This document shows positions 26,998 to 36,642 of a stretch of DNA of 64,000 bases, piece by piece (position 1 is the first letter of the stretch; every line of letters begins with the position of its first letter). The DNA is from Fulvitalea axinellae. GTDB lineage: Bacteria > Bacteroidota > Bacteroidia > Cytophagales > Cyclobacteriaceae. The stretch is from NCBI RefSeq assembly GCF_036492835.1, contig NZ_AP025319.1:1-64000 (forward strand), read 5' to 3'. A model generated the notes under the pieces. That model saw only the letters and a list, made by a program, of their open reading frames with translations, was not told the origin of the DNA and did no database searches. Position numbers and translations under genes: made by a program.

Positions 26998-28851
26998 ATG
27001 ACCCGAGTTTGGATTTTTTTTATAGCGCTAATTGTCACCACTTCATGCGACGCTCCGCAGGAAAATAAAACGGCTTTCGAAGATCCGCCCGTATGGGCCC
27101 GAGAAGCCATTTGGTATCAGATATTTCCGGAACGTTTCGCCAACGGCGATCCCACCAACGACCCGCAACCCGAAGACATGCTGATGGCGTGGCCCGGAGC
27201 AGCGCCGGAAGGTTGGAAGATCAGCAATTGGACCAAAGACTGGTACGCCACCGACGAATGGGAAAGCGCCTATACAGATGACTTTTACAGAAGCGTACAA
27301 CTCCGTCGCTATGGCGGGGATATCCAGGGAATAATCGACAAGCTCGATTATCTTGAGGACTTGGGCATTACGGCCTTATACATCAACCCGATGAACGACG
27401 CTCCGTCATTGCATAAATACGACGCGAGAAGTTACCGCCACATCGACCGCAACTTTGGCCCAAACCCAACAAAGGACAAGGCCATAGCCGAAAGCGAGGA
27501 CCCGACGGATCCCGACACATGGCAATTCACTTCCGCCGACCAACTGTTTCTGAATCTAATCGACAAGGCCCATAAAAAGGGGATGAAAGTCGTGTTGGAC
27601 TATTCATGGAACCATACCGGTGTTTCTTTTTGGGCTTGGCAAGACGTCTTGAAAAAACAAAAGGCTTCCAAATACGCCAGTTGGTACGAAATAGAGTCGT
27701 TTGATAATCCGGAAACGGAAGAGAACGAATTCGCCTACACAGGGTGGGCCGGGGTGGAAACCCTCCCGGAACTCAAAAAAGTGGACGTAGTAAACCGTAA
27801 ACACGGCCATCCGTACGAAGGGTATATCTACGATCCCGTAAAAGAGCATATTTTCAACGTATCCAAGCGCTGGATGGATCCCAACGGCGACGGAGACACA
27901 TCCGACGGCGTAGACGGCTACCGCCTTGACGTAGCGGATCAAATACCAATGGGATTTTGGCGTGATTACCGCAAATTTGTCCGGAGCGTTAACCCTGATT
28001 TTTATTTGATAGGCGAGATCTGGTGGGAAGAATGGCCGGACCACCTAATGGACCCAAGGCCATATATGCAAGGCGATATTTTCGATGCCGTAATGCATTA
28101 CCAATGGTACAAGCCCGCCCGGAAATTCTTTGCGCAAACAGCGGAAGGCATGACAGCAAGCGAGTTTGTTCAGGAACTAAAAATGACCCAAAAAGGCATC
28201 GCGCCGGCAATGAGCCAAGCGATGATGAACCTTACGGCCAGCCATGACTCTCCAAGGTTCTCAAGCTCTTTATATAATGCGGATCGGCCATACAAAAACG
28301 GCGTAAACCCAAGAGACAATAAGGGCTACAAACTGGAGAAACCGGACGCAAGGACCAAGCACCTCCAGAAGATGCTGTTGATGCAACAGTTCACGTTTAT
28401 CGGATCGCCGCAGATTTGGAACGGTGACGAGCTGGGCATGTGGGGCGCCGACGACCCGGACAACCGTAAGCCGATCATCTGGCCGGAAATGGAATTCGAA
28501 ACGGAAAAGGAGGCTCCTTTCGGTATAAACAAACCCGCTAATGAAGTACGTGCCGACTTAGAGTTATTGGATTATTATAAGCGTTTGATCAAAATCAGAA
28601 AAGAAAACAAAGCGCTCTCATACGGTGAATTGAATTTTCTCAAAACCGATAATAAGAACCTATTTCTAGGCTATCGACGGACTTTGGATAAGGAAGAAGT
28701 TCTGGTATTATTCAACAGATCAGAAACCGAACGTTCGCTTTCATTCCCTAAAATAAAAGGGGTATATAAAGACGCCTTTACCGGAGAACAGGTAACTCCG
28801 TCTAAAACAGTCAATATTGCTAGGTTAGCAGGCCGAATTTTGATCAAATAA
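26998..28851 (+). CDS. GH13 alpha-amylase-family lipoprotein
   Basis: Secreted glycoside hydrolase of about 617 residues. The start is ATG 26998 (MTRVWIFFIALIVTTSC, lipidation Cys); a GTG at 26992 is an alternative. The four GH13 regions are present: VVLDYSWNHTG, the nucleophile in GVDGYRLDVADQIP, the acid/base in YLIGEIWWEEW, and LTASHDSPRF. The early segment WYQIFPERFANGDPTND and the Asp-rich loop resemble neopullulanases/cyclomaltodextrinases, so cleavage of alpha-glucans or maltodextrins at the outer membrane is expected. It is monocistronic, with terminator-like hairpins on both sides. No SusC/D pair is in the window. Confidence 0.92.
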   Translation: MTRVWIFFIALIVTTSCDAPQENKTAFEDPPVWAREAIWYQIFPERFANGDPTNDPQPEDMLMAWPGAAPEGWKISNWTKDWYATDEWESAYTDDFYRSVQLRRYGGDIQGIIDKLDYLEDLGITALYINPMNDAPSLHKYDARSYRHIDRNFGPNPTKDKAIAESEDPTDPDTWQFTSADQLFLNLIDKAHKKGMKVVLDYSWNHTGVSFWAWQDVLKKQKASKYASWYEIESFDNPETEENEFAYTGWAGVETLPELKKVDVVNRKHGHPYEGYIYDPVKEHIFNVSKRWMDPNGDGDTSDGVDGYRLDVADQIPMGFWRDYRKFVRSVNPDFYLIGEIWWEEWPDHLMDPRPYMQGDIFDAVMHYQWYKPARKFFAQTAEGMTASEFVQELKMTQKGIAPAMSQAMMNLTASHDSPRFSSSLYNADRPYKNGVNPRDNKGYKLEKPDARTKHLQKMLLMQQFTFIGSPQIWNGDELGMWGADDPDNRKPIIWPEMEFETEKEAPFGINKPANEVRADLELLDYYKRLIKIRKENKALSYGELNFLKTDNKNLFLGYRRTLDKEEVLVLFNRSETERSLSFPKIKGVYKDAFTGEQVTPSKTVNIARLAGRILIK

Positions 28852-28859
28852 ATATATTG

Positions 28860-28927
28860 AAGTCGAAGGACAGGGCATGTGTGCCCGTCTTTCGGTTTCT
28901 TCCACCTGTCCTTAATTTTTTCGACTT
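28860..28927 (+). terminator. Long nested hairpin after the GH13 gene
   Basis: AAGTCGA pairs with TCGACTT (outer) and GGACAGG with CCTGTCC (inner), with a T-rich side segment. It starts eight bases after the GH13 stop and probably ends that transcript. Confidence 0.55.
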
Positions 28928-28998
28928 TATAGATTTGTTCAAGTATAGCATATATCAGCATTTGTATATTGCGATTATAACCTTGAACAACAATATCA

Positions 28999-30225
28999 AT
29001 GAAAAATATCTTCATTATAATCACTCTACTTTTTGCCCTTCTGCCCAACGTAAAGGGACAGTCAATAGATCATAAGAAAATAAAAGAAGATCTGGACGAG
29101 ATCATTAATGATATCGCCGGAAACTATGTCTACCTGCAGGAGAAGGAAATCGATTTGGGACTTTTACGAAAACGCTATGAGGATCTAATCCCGAATATTA
29201 AGAATAAACAAGATGCCATTCTCTTCTTCGAATACTTGATCGATGAGTTTTATGACAGCCACTTGATTCTTCATACCAATACCCCGTCTTCGTACCGCCT
29301 GTTTTCGCCGATATATCTTAGCTTAAAAAGTGGAAGGCCTATTATTACCCAGATATGGAAAACTCAGTTAGAAAACCCTGATAATGGATTAATCGGAGCG
29401 CAATTAGTAAAAGTAAACGGAACTAGCGTCGGTTCTGTAATAAAGGGATTCCCTACTCAAGTCCAAAACAAAAATAACCCTCAGATAAAGGAATGGATAA
29501 TCAATAAAATAATTGCCGGCCGATATGATCAGCCTAGATTACTTACTTTAAAAACTCCCAATAATCGAATTATAGAATTTGATCTGGATAAGCTAAAGAT
29601 TAAAAGCGAAACAGAATTATTAACCGCCAAATTAATAAACGGTGTTGGGGTTATTCGAATAAACGATTCGCTCGGTGAGAATAGACTAATTAGTGCTTTT
29701 GATGCTTGTTTGGATACTTTAATGAACACCAAAGGACTAATTTTGGATTTAAGAAATACCGTAAGCGGGGGAAACACTTATGTGGCTCGCGGAATTATGG
29801 GTAGGTTTATCGATACACCGGGGCCTTATCAGATACATCGATTTACGGAACAATACGATGACCAACCGCCAGTAGAAAGGCTTTGGGCCGAATACACTAG
29901 TCCACGTGGCCTAAAATATACCAAGCCTGTTGTAGTGCTAGTTGGCCGTTGGACAGGAAGTATGGGTGAGGGGTTAACCATTGGGTTAGATGGAATGGGT
30001 TGCGTAAAAGTAGTAGGAACAGAAATGGAAAGGTTGGCCGGCGAAGTAAGTGGTTTTTCATTCAAACACAATACTTACGGTTTTCAATTATCAACGGCCA
30101 AACTGCTTCATGTAAACGGAACCCCTAGAGAAAAATTCGTCCCGAAATACTATATCAAACAAACCGCTTCAAACCGGGATGAGGCTTTGGAAAAGGGTAT
30201 GGAATTGATTAGAAAAATCAAATAA
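28999..30225 (+). CDS. S41-family (tail-specific type) serine peptidase, secreted
   Basis: Protein of 408 residues with a signal peptide (MKNIFIIITLLFALLPNVKG). The N-terminal helical part (residues 22-95) precedes a region where a small PDZ-like segment would lie (GAQLVKVNGTSVGSVI, 133-148). The S41 core then follows: GVGVIRINDSLG, GLILDLRNTVSGGNT, and the nucleophile region GRWTGSMGEGLTIG with Ser321. The Lys partner of CTPases is not placed; the family also has Ser-His-type members. It acts outside the cytoplasm on unknown peptides. The codon mix is more AT-rich than in the GH13 and sulfatase neighbours, and it stands alone. Confidence 0.82.
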   Translation: MKNIFIIITLLFALLPNVKGQSIDHKKIKEDLDEIINDIAGNYVYLQEKEIDLGLLRKRYEDLIPNIKNKQDAILFFEYLIDEFYDSHLILHTNTPSSYRLFSPIYLSLKSGRPIITQIWKTQLENPDNGLIGAQLVKVNGTSVGSVIKGFPTQVQNKNNPQIKEWIINKIIAGRYDQPRLLTLKTPNNRIIEFDLDKLKIKSETELLTAKLINGVGVIRINDSLGENRLISAFDACLDTLMNTKGLILDLRNTVSGGNTYVARGIMGRFIDTPGPYQIHRFTEQYDDQPPVERLWAEYTSPRGLKYTKPVVVLVGRWTGSMGEGLTIGLDGMGCVKVVGTEMERLAGEVSGFSFKHNTYGFQLSTAKLLHVNGTPREKFVPKYYIKQTASNRDEALEKGMELIRKIK

Positions 30226-30510
30226 TGACTCATTCATTTTCATGATTCTCTATGTGCGTTAGACCCTTTATATTATGGTTTTAATTATATTTTAAATACT
30301 ACGGTGCAATTTTTCTCAAAAACGATCTTAAGGATTAAATCCTATTCCTGATATAGTTTCACACAGCCTATCATGTTCCCCAGTGAGATTATTAATCAGT
30401 ATCTATCATCAATTACCTCAAACAGGTGGTCTTGTAACCGGATAGATGTTTTTTTAATATAATAGAAGTCCCTCCCTATATACGATCCCATTCCGACATA
30501 TTGGAATTAC

Positions 30511-32088
30511 TTGCAATTGGCTGTTATTGTATGCTCTTCATCACACACTAGTTTTTTACTTATTAAACGAATTTTAACGCTTATCGCAAGGGCAATAGTT
30601 GCTTCCTGTCTTTTCACCTCATTTTTAGGATGTAACCGAAAGAAAAATCCTCCGAATATAATTCTGGTAATGACCGACGACCAAGGCTACGGCGATATTT
30701 CCGCACACGGTAGCCCAGACGTCATAACCCCGAACATGGACAAACTGAAAACGCAAAGCACTAGTTTTGAGGATTTTCACGTCAGCCCTACTTCCGCTCC
30801 CACACGTTCGGCTATCCTTACGGGAAGACACCCGTTCAAAAACGGAATCACTCATACTATTTTGGAAAGGGAACGTATGGCCTTGGGCGTGACAACACTG
30901 CCTGAAGTTCTTAAAAAAGGAAATTACACGACCGGAATTTTCGGGAAATGGCATTTGGGCGACGAAGACGAATACCAACCGGAAAACCGTGGTTTTGACG
31001 AAGTATTTATTCATGGTGGCGGCGGAATAGGGCAGTCGTACCCGGGCTCTTGCGCCGACGCTCCGGAAAACAAGTACTTCGATCCGGCGATAAAACATAA
31101 CGGGGTTTTTGAAAAAACATCCGGATTCTGCACCGATATTTTCTTTTCTCAAGCCCTTTCTTGGATAAAGGAAAAATCAAACGAAGACAAACCGTTCTTC
31201 GCCTACATCCCTACCAACGCTCCCCACGGACCGTTTATCGCCCCCGAAAAATACAAAGAGAAGTTTATCAGGCAAGGGTATCCAAAAAAAGCCCAAGGTT
31301 TTTACGGAATGATCGAAAACGTGGACCATAACCTGGGTATACTGATGTCTAAGCTCGACGAATGGAATCTTTCTGATAATACGATTCTGATTTTTATGTC
31401 GGACAACGGAAAGACTTGGGGCGGATATAACGAAGTACACGGCAAGACGTATAACGCTGGACTAAAAGGCTTCAAGGGAAGCGCCCATGAGGGAGGCACA
31501 AAGGTTCCGTTTTTCATCAAATGGCCGGAAAACTTCGAAGCCGGAAAGAAAATAGACCTTCTTTTTAACCATTACGATATTCTGCCTACGCTTGCGGAAG
31601 TTGCCGATATCGATATATCGGATATTCCCGAATTGGATGGCAAAAGCTTTTTGCCTTTCCTTACCGGGAAAAAAACCGAAGCCAAAGACCGCTACCGCTT
31701 TGTGCACGGTGGCAGGTGGCCGCTGAATCCAGCCCTTAAAGCCGGACAAGAAGTTGATAAGCGCTGGTTGGGCACGGAAGAAAGTTCGAACCCGGAAAAC
31801 TCCAAATTTAAAAACTGCGCAATCCGGAATGAGCGCTACCGGCTGATCAACAACAAAGAACTGTACGATATCACCAAAGACCCGGGCCAGACGACCAACA
31901 TTATCGAAAAACACCCGGAAGTAGTATCCAAAATGAGGGAAGCTTACGATAATTGGTGGACTAACGTTCGGCCGTTTATGGTAAACGAGAGCGCTCCGTT
32001 ATCCAGCGAAAAACCTTTTCCGGACGCATATAACAAGCAAAAAGAATCGACGGGTATCAAGACTTGGACCGCCCCGGATTTGGATTAA
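30511..32088 (+). CDS. S-type arylsulfatase-like lipoprotein
   Basis: Sulfatase of 525 residues. The active-site motif is SAPTRSAILTGR, with Ser95 in place of Cys, so it needs an anaerobic-type sulfatase-maturing enzyme to form formylglycine. The metal site VMTDDQGYGD, the FGKWHLG step and the second metal site FMSDNGKTWGG are all present, and the C-terminal ELYDITKDPGQTTNI segment is typical. The N-terminus reads LFTSFLGC, a lipobox, but no ATG precedes it; the frame opens with a TTG at 30511. The likely substrate is a sulfated polysaccharide. It is monocistronic and near GH13 and S41 genes, with no maturase visible. Confidence 0.9.
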   Translation: MQLAVIVCSSSHTSFLLIKRILTLIARAIVASCLFTSFLGCNRKKNPPNIILVMTDDQGYGDISAHGSPDVITPNMDKLKTQSTSFEDFHVSPTSAPTRSAILTGRHPFKNGITHTILERERMALGVTTLPEVLKKGNYTTGIFGKWHLGDEDEYQPENRGFDEVFIHGGGGIGQSYPGSCADAPENKYFDPAIKHNGVFEKTSGFCTDIFFSQALSWIKEKSNEDKPFFAYIPTNAPHGPFIAPEKYKEKFIRQGYPKKAQGFYGMIENVDHNLGILMSKLDEWNLSDNTILIFMSDNGKTWGGYNEVHGKTYNAGLKGFKGSAHEGGTKVPFFIKWPENFEAGKKIDLLFNHYDILPTLAEVADIDISDIPELDGKSFLPFLTGKKTEAKDRYRFVHGGRWPLNPALKAGQEVDKRWLGTEESSNPENSKFKNCAIRNERYRLINNKELYDITKDPGQTTNIIEKHPEVVSKMREAYDNWWTNVRPFMVNESAPLSSEKPFPDAYNKQKESTGIKTWTAPDLD

Positions 32089-32190
32089 TATTGCGGTAAA
32101 AACAACATATATAGAGGCGGGGAGTGTTCCGTTTCTATACCCTGAAACCTCTTTTCCACTCGGCGGTTGGAGTATATAGTCCCAAAAACC

Positions 32191-35094
32191 ATGTTCTCCA
32201 CCCCGAAAACGTCTTCCGTAAAACCGCCTGTTCCACATGCCGGCGCCACTGGGTTGGGCAAAGCGCCTCCGCCACCGGTCCAGTGTATCCTGACAGCCGA
32301 AGGGCTGAAGCAGGGACTCGCCTCCCCCGACAAAGTTCCGGAACGGGTATATGAGCTTTTGGTAGAAATCCACGCCCTAGATTCAAAAGCGGAAGACGCA
32401 AAGACCAAAGGAGAGTACAAAAAAGATAACCGCAAGGAATCGCTGGGCAGACGGCTGGATTTACTGGAAGAACTGGAAATGGCGATGCTGGAATTACCCC
32501 TCAGCAAGCTCCCGTCCAGTGAGAAAGACAACCGAAAACTCAGTCACCTTTTTGTCGAAGTAAGCTCCGAACGCCGGAAAACACAGAAATCATACGACTG
32601 TTATCTGCAAAAAGGGCTCTTTGATGATTTCCCTTATCGCTTCGAAAACGGCGGAACTTATTCTTCGGGAATCAACGAAGCATGGCCATTTATATGCAGG
32701 AATTTTCCGGATATAATAGGCAAAATTCCCGAAGAGGTGGAGAAACAATTTTTTTTGGAAGATGAGAAGGTAGCTCCCGAAAGTCTGGATGCTGAAAAAC
32801 TGCTTTATTTTGTCCAAGCCAAAGACGGAAATACTCTCCTGACCTTAGGCGAAGGCCAGGAAGAGTATTGGCATTTCGCTCCAAACTATTTGCTTTTGCT
32901 TTGGCAAATGACACAAAAACTCCTCCCGCCGAAAGCGCTGGAAGGGGAAAAGCCAAGCTTTATAACTGCTTTGGCAGGAAGACCTAGTTTGGATCTGGAC
33001 AACAATCCCTTTTTCGAAGACCAGGGCCTGAATACTTCTACCGAATACGAACCCTCTTCCACAGAATCGGAGCCCGAGCTTCCATTTGATCTGCAAGGGG
33101 AATGGTTTCCCGTAAAACCAGCCGAACCCCTTCCGGGCTTTCCTATATTTTGCGCCACCCACGATGCCGACCTGACCCACACACCGGATTCGCTTGCGAA
33201 AGTGGATACGCCCCGGCTAATACATTTTCAGGGAGGTCACAGAAACTATTCTTTCGGAGCCGATGGCGAAACCTTATTCAAGTGGTTCCGAAAAGGCTAT
33301 GACTCCATAGAAATCCAACGGATGATGTTGGCTCAGCAATTACTGAACATCATCGGAAAGAATTCCTTTGCACCCCGTTGGAGCGTATTGCGCCACGATG
33401 GGAAATCGTGGCCCGCGCTCAGGGAACGCATGCGCCAACTCCCCGCCGAATACGACCGAAAGATGTCCGTAGAGTTGGGATTTGGCGAAGACGAGCTGAA
33501 AGACTTCGACGTAATGGAAATGATAAACCGGAAGGAGAGGGCGAAAGCGGACGCCCCCGACCTTCCCGAGGTGTCGGAAGGTGGCCAAGATTTCGATTTG
33601 TGGTTTTTGGGACACAAGCACGAGAGCTTTCAGGTAAGGCTACGCGAACACGAATGGCCTCATTTTAACGACCTTCGGGAAGCGTTCAATATGAAAAGCG
33701 TGGCCAACGAAGGCGCTGTCGGTTTATTAGGCCAGCAAGGTTCCGCCTATTTGGGCGAACCCGCCACGCCTACACCCCAAAGAGGGTTTATTTCGGACAT
33801 CTGGTTTTGGTTTGCGCAAGGCGAGGCCATGATGCAATCCATACTAATGGGCAATATGCGTTACCAACTCCTGCCATACTCGCACCTAGGGCAGGCCGAC
33901 AAGCATGAAAGAGTATTATTGCCAAACGGCATGGTGAAGGCCTACAAACAGCCTGAATCCGGGAGGGTATCGCTTTTCAACGACGGCGCGCGGATTTCGG
34001 AAACGGGGTATCAGCATTTCGCCAAAAGGATTCTTTTCAAAAATCTGGCAGATATGCCCGACTCTCACCTCTCGGCTGACGAGGTAATACGGGTTATCGC
34101 CAATTATATTTTCAAGCTCCTGACTTTGTCTTCTTCCGACCTTACTTATCCGGCCGGCCCGAAGCATTACCAAATGGACCACGGTATCAGTTGCTGCTCC
34201 GATATCGCGGGATATACCGCACAAATAAACGGAATGCTGGCCTGCCTGCTCAGTATATACGACAAAGGCTCCGAGTGCCTGGGGTTCGCCGATAGTATGG
34301 GCCAGGAATTCGAGAAGGAACGTTTCGCTTTCCACAGACTGGTACAGGTAGTGGTAAGGATTGTAGACCATTTCGGACCAGACACATTACGTAAACTGAT
34401 GGCCAGAAGGCTCGAAAAAATTGAATCCGAAAACGCGTTTGGAAGTTCTTCGTGGGGGTCCATGCTTTTGTGTCAGGGCAACCACTATAGCCAGTTCAAT
34501 TTCGAGCTTTCCACCAGCATTATCCGTACTCAAGTGGGCGGAAAAGCCTATCTGTTGGTAACGGGATTGTTGCTTGGCGACATTTACTCCCGTATGGTAA
34601 AGGCGATAGAGGATTACGGTGATATAGAAGGCATAATAATCGGGCATATTACCGGAACCCGAGACCTTTTCGAGACCGAACGATTGGGGACTTATGTTTA
34701 TCAGAAAGGAATAAAAGTGTATCTGCCATCCGGACATATCGCCATCTCCGGAGGCGTTGACATGTTTGTATCCGGCAACCCGTCGGTCATTCTATATCCG
34801 GAAGGCGCCACTCTCGACAAAATAACCAAACTGGGCGTACATTCTTGGAAAAACCGGACCACAGGCATGCAAGGACACGGACTCCCGAAAAACCATCCAA
34901 AACACGAACAGCATATCAAATTCAACGAAAGCGTGGGTATGAGCAGGGAAGAGGCCGAGAAGTTTTATTTCTTTAATATGGAAACCCCGCCCGAAAGGAT
35001 CCATTATATGACCGAAGAAGAAATCCGACGTTTCGGAATAGCGGATATCCGTCCACAAAAACCCGACGAACCGTTTAGCGCGAGCATTGCCTAA
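32191..35094 (+). CDS. Large effector candidate with PPPPVQ leader and ClpP-like C-terminus
   Basis: 967 residues from the ATG at 32191 (MFSTPKTSSV), chosen because the neighbouring leader proteins also start MF. Residues 1-31 are a polar leader ending KAPPPPVQ. The middle (about 60-770) is helical and unrecognised; it includes a conserved-looking DHGISCCSDIAGYTAQINGM. The last 180 residues fit the ClpP/crotonase-like fold of COG3904 proteins: GDIEGIIIGHITG, GIKVYLPSGHIAISGGVDMFVSG with candidate nucleophile Ser853, KLGVHSW with candidate His884, then NESVGMSREEAEKFYF and PPERIHYMTEEEIRRFGIAD. That would make it a protease-type toxin or processing enzyme. No signal peptide. The fold call is from pattern only. 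Confidence 0.6.
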   Translation: MFSTPKTSSVKPPVPHAGATGLGKAPPPPVQCILTAEGLKQGLASPDKVPERVYELLVEIHALDSKAEDAKTKGEYKKDNRKESLGRRLDLLEELEMAMLELPLSKLPSSEKDNRKLSHLFVEVSSERRKTQKSYDCYLQKGLFDDFPYRFENGGTYSSGINEAWPFICRNFPDIIGKIPEEVEKQFFLEDEKVAPESLDAEKLLYFVQAKDGNTLLTLGEGQEEYWHFAPNYLLLLWQMTQKLLPPKALEGEKPSFITALAGRPSLDLDNNPFFEDQGLNTSTEYEPSSTESEPELPFDLQGEWFPVKPAEPLPGFPIFCATHDADLTHTPDSLAKVDTPRLIHFQGGHRNYSFGADGETLFKWFRKGYDSIEIQRMMLAQQLLNIIGKNSFAPRWSVLRHDGKSWPALRERMRQLPAEYDRKMSVELGFGEDELKDFDVMEMINRKERAKADAPDLPEVSEGGQDFDLWFLGHKHESFQVRLREHEWPHFNDLREAFNMKSVANEGAVGLLGQQGSAYLGEPATPTPQRGFISDIWFWFAQGEAMMQSILMGNMRYQLLPYSHLGQADKHERVLLPNGMVKAYKQPESGRVSLFNDGARISETGYQHFAKRILFKNLADMPDSHLSADEVIRVIANYIFKLLTLSSSDLTYPAGPKHYQMDHGISCCSDIAGYTAQINGMLACLLSIYDKGSECLGFADSMGQEFEKERFAFHRLVQVVVRIVDHFGPDTLRKLMARRLEKIESENAFGSSSWGSMLLCQGNHYSQFNFELSTSIIRTQVGGKAYLLVTGLLLGDIYSRMVKAIEDYGDIEGIIIGHITGTRDLFETERLGTYVYQKGIKVYLPSGHIAISGGVDMFVSGNPSVILYPEGATLDKITKLGVHSWKNRTTGMQGHGLPKNHPKHEQHIKFNESVGMSREEAEKFYFFNMETPPERIHYMTEEEIRRFGIADIRPQKPDEPFSASIA

Positions 35095-35131
35095 AGGGTT
35101 CAAAAAGAAAAATAAAATCGTGCCGTTAGAA

Positions 35132-36502
35132 CTACCATTTAAGCGGTTTTTCCAGATACTCCAACCTTCCGAGCAGATCAAAATGCTCACCGTATTCGTG
35201 GGGCATACCATGGTTAAAAGCGTAAACGAAGCGGAAAACTTTTAACGCAGTCCTTCTCCAATTTGGCATTGTAAGGGGATGCTCAGCCTGTCTTAGTTCC
35301 AAAATCACCTTCTTTTTGCCGTCTTCCGCATCGAATTTGTCGCCTAAAGCGCCGACCGAACCCACCATACCACCACTTTTAGGCTCTGGAAAATGTTCTC
35401 TCGTAAGCAGATCTTTCCCTCTCGCAATATTCACAATCCAGTCATGCCTTGTCAAATGGCTCATCGATTCCATATCCGGATCATCCCTAAGGTGGAAAAT
35501 TCCATGCGAATACAGTGGCTCCGACAACTCTCCACTGGAAAGAAAATCCTCAAACTGAAAAATCGAAAGCCAGAGATCTTCCTTTTCAAGGCGTTCTTTA
35601 TCAGGCAATAGCTTAAACACCGAGGCGAAATCGTTGCGCATCAATATAGAAAGCACCGACTTTGGCGAAGCGTATGCTTCTCTCTTTGTCACCAGAATAT
35701 AAAAATACATCAGAGAGATAAGCCCTTTGGCTTGACCGCTAAACTGAAACTCCTTTTGCGCCCGGTCCGCCAGCAAAAGCGCATACCTAAGCCTTGCCGA
35801 ATTCGATTCGCTTTCTTCCTGGTAAACGTTGCCCTCCTCTATACCGAACAGCGCTTTTCTAGCTCCCGATCTTTTATTTCTCAGTAATTCGTCCTCATCA
35901 GGATGGGCCACCGCCATTAAGTCAAAAAACTTCCACAACTTATCCGCATCAATGCCAATACTGGCCTGCATATTACAATAGGGCTGATTTACCCTGGCCT
36001 GAAAAATTGTCTCCTTGCCTATATCAGTAAGGGTTCCATGGTGCGCGATACTATGAATCGAGACGATATCATCGACATACCTTCCGCCCGTCAGATGGGC
36101 CAGCAGGTACTCCATATCCTTGAGCGTGGTACACATTCTCTCAAATCCCGCCCGGCTCTCTTCAAAAGGCTCCGTCACGACTTCCAGATAAGGCAACCTA
36201 ATGTCTTCCATTCTATCCACCTGAAGCTCATAGCCATTCGCCTTCAGCAATACGTCACCAGCCCTAAAAGCGGGTTCGGTAAATTTTTCGGGAAACCAAA
36301 AATCGCCGTCATTGGACTCTTCGAATTGCTTATAATTTCTAAACGCATACAAGCGGGGAGCTTCAAACTCAAACCCTACTTTACGTTGAACACAATGGCC
36401 GGAACCCACAGCCGGAGGAAGTTTACTCACCGAGTTTCTTGAAGAGGAACTGTTATTTCCTCTTCTACAAACCCTATGTTTGGTAGGGTAAACTTCTTTC
36501 AT
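35132..36502 (-). CDS. Amidoligase-like effector candidate, paralogue of the 18369 gene
   Basis: 456 residues from the ATG at 36502 (MKEVYPTKHR); a TTG 39 bases earlier is possible. The leader (1-39) is basic and serine-rich and ends KLPP...CVQ. It is followed by RKVGFEFEAPRLYAF, IRLPYLEVVTEPFEESRAGF, CNMQASIGIDADKLWKFF, WIVNIARGKDLLTREHFPEP, SVGALGDKFD and VILELRQAEHP. These blocks match the gene at 18369 in order and spacing, including the GKDLLT..HFP string. The E-x-E start, the LEVVTEP step and the late ELR motif are what one expects of amidoligase/GCS-like ATP-dependent ligases. Convergent with the ClpP-like gene, 37 bases apart. Function inferred. Confidence 0.55.
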   Translation of the reverse strand: MKEVYPTKHRVCRRGNNSSSSRNSVSKLPPAVGSGHCVQRKVGFEFEAPRLYAFRNYKQFEESNDGDFWFPEKFTEPAFRAGDVLLKANGYELQVDRMEDIRLPYLEVVTEPFEESRAGFERMCTTLKDMEYLLAHLTGGRYVDDIVSIHSIAHHGTLTDIGKETIFQARVNQPYCNMQASIGIDADKLWKFFDLMAVAHPDEDELLRNKRSGARKALFGIEEGNVYQEESESNSARLRYALLLADRAQKEFQFSGQAKGLISLMYFYILVTKREAYASPKSVLSILMRNDFASVFKLLPDKERLEKEDLWLSIFQFEDFLSSGELSEPLYSHGIFHLRDDPDMESMSHLTRHDWIVNIARGKDLLTREHFPEPKSGGMVGSVGALGDKFDAEDGKKKVILELRQAEHPLTMPNWRRTALKVFRFVYAFNHGMPHEYGEHFDLLGRLEYLEKPLKW

Positions 36503-36642
36503 GCTTTTTAAGGGAGTTTGTGCTATCGAATCCTTAGACAAATTCTATGCGCCCGTTTTTCGTACCATTCCCAAAGCGTAAAAATCAGGATTTCCAATCG
36601 AAAAAATCTAAAGAAAACCTTATCGTAATGTGGCAGGGCATG

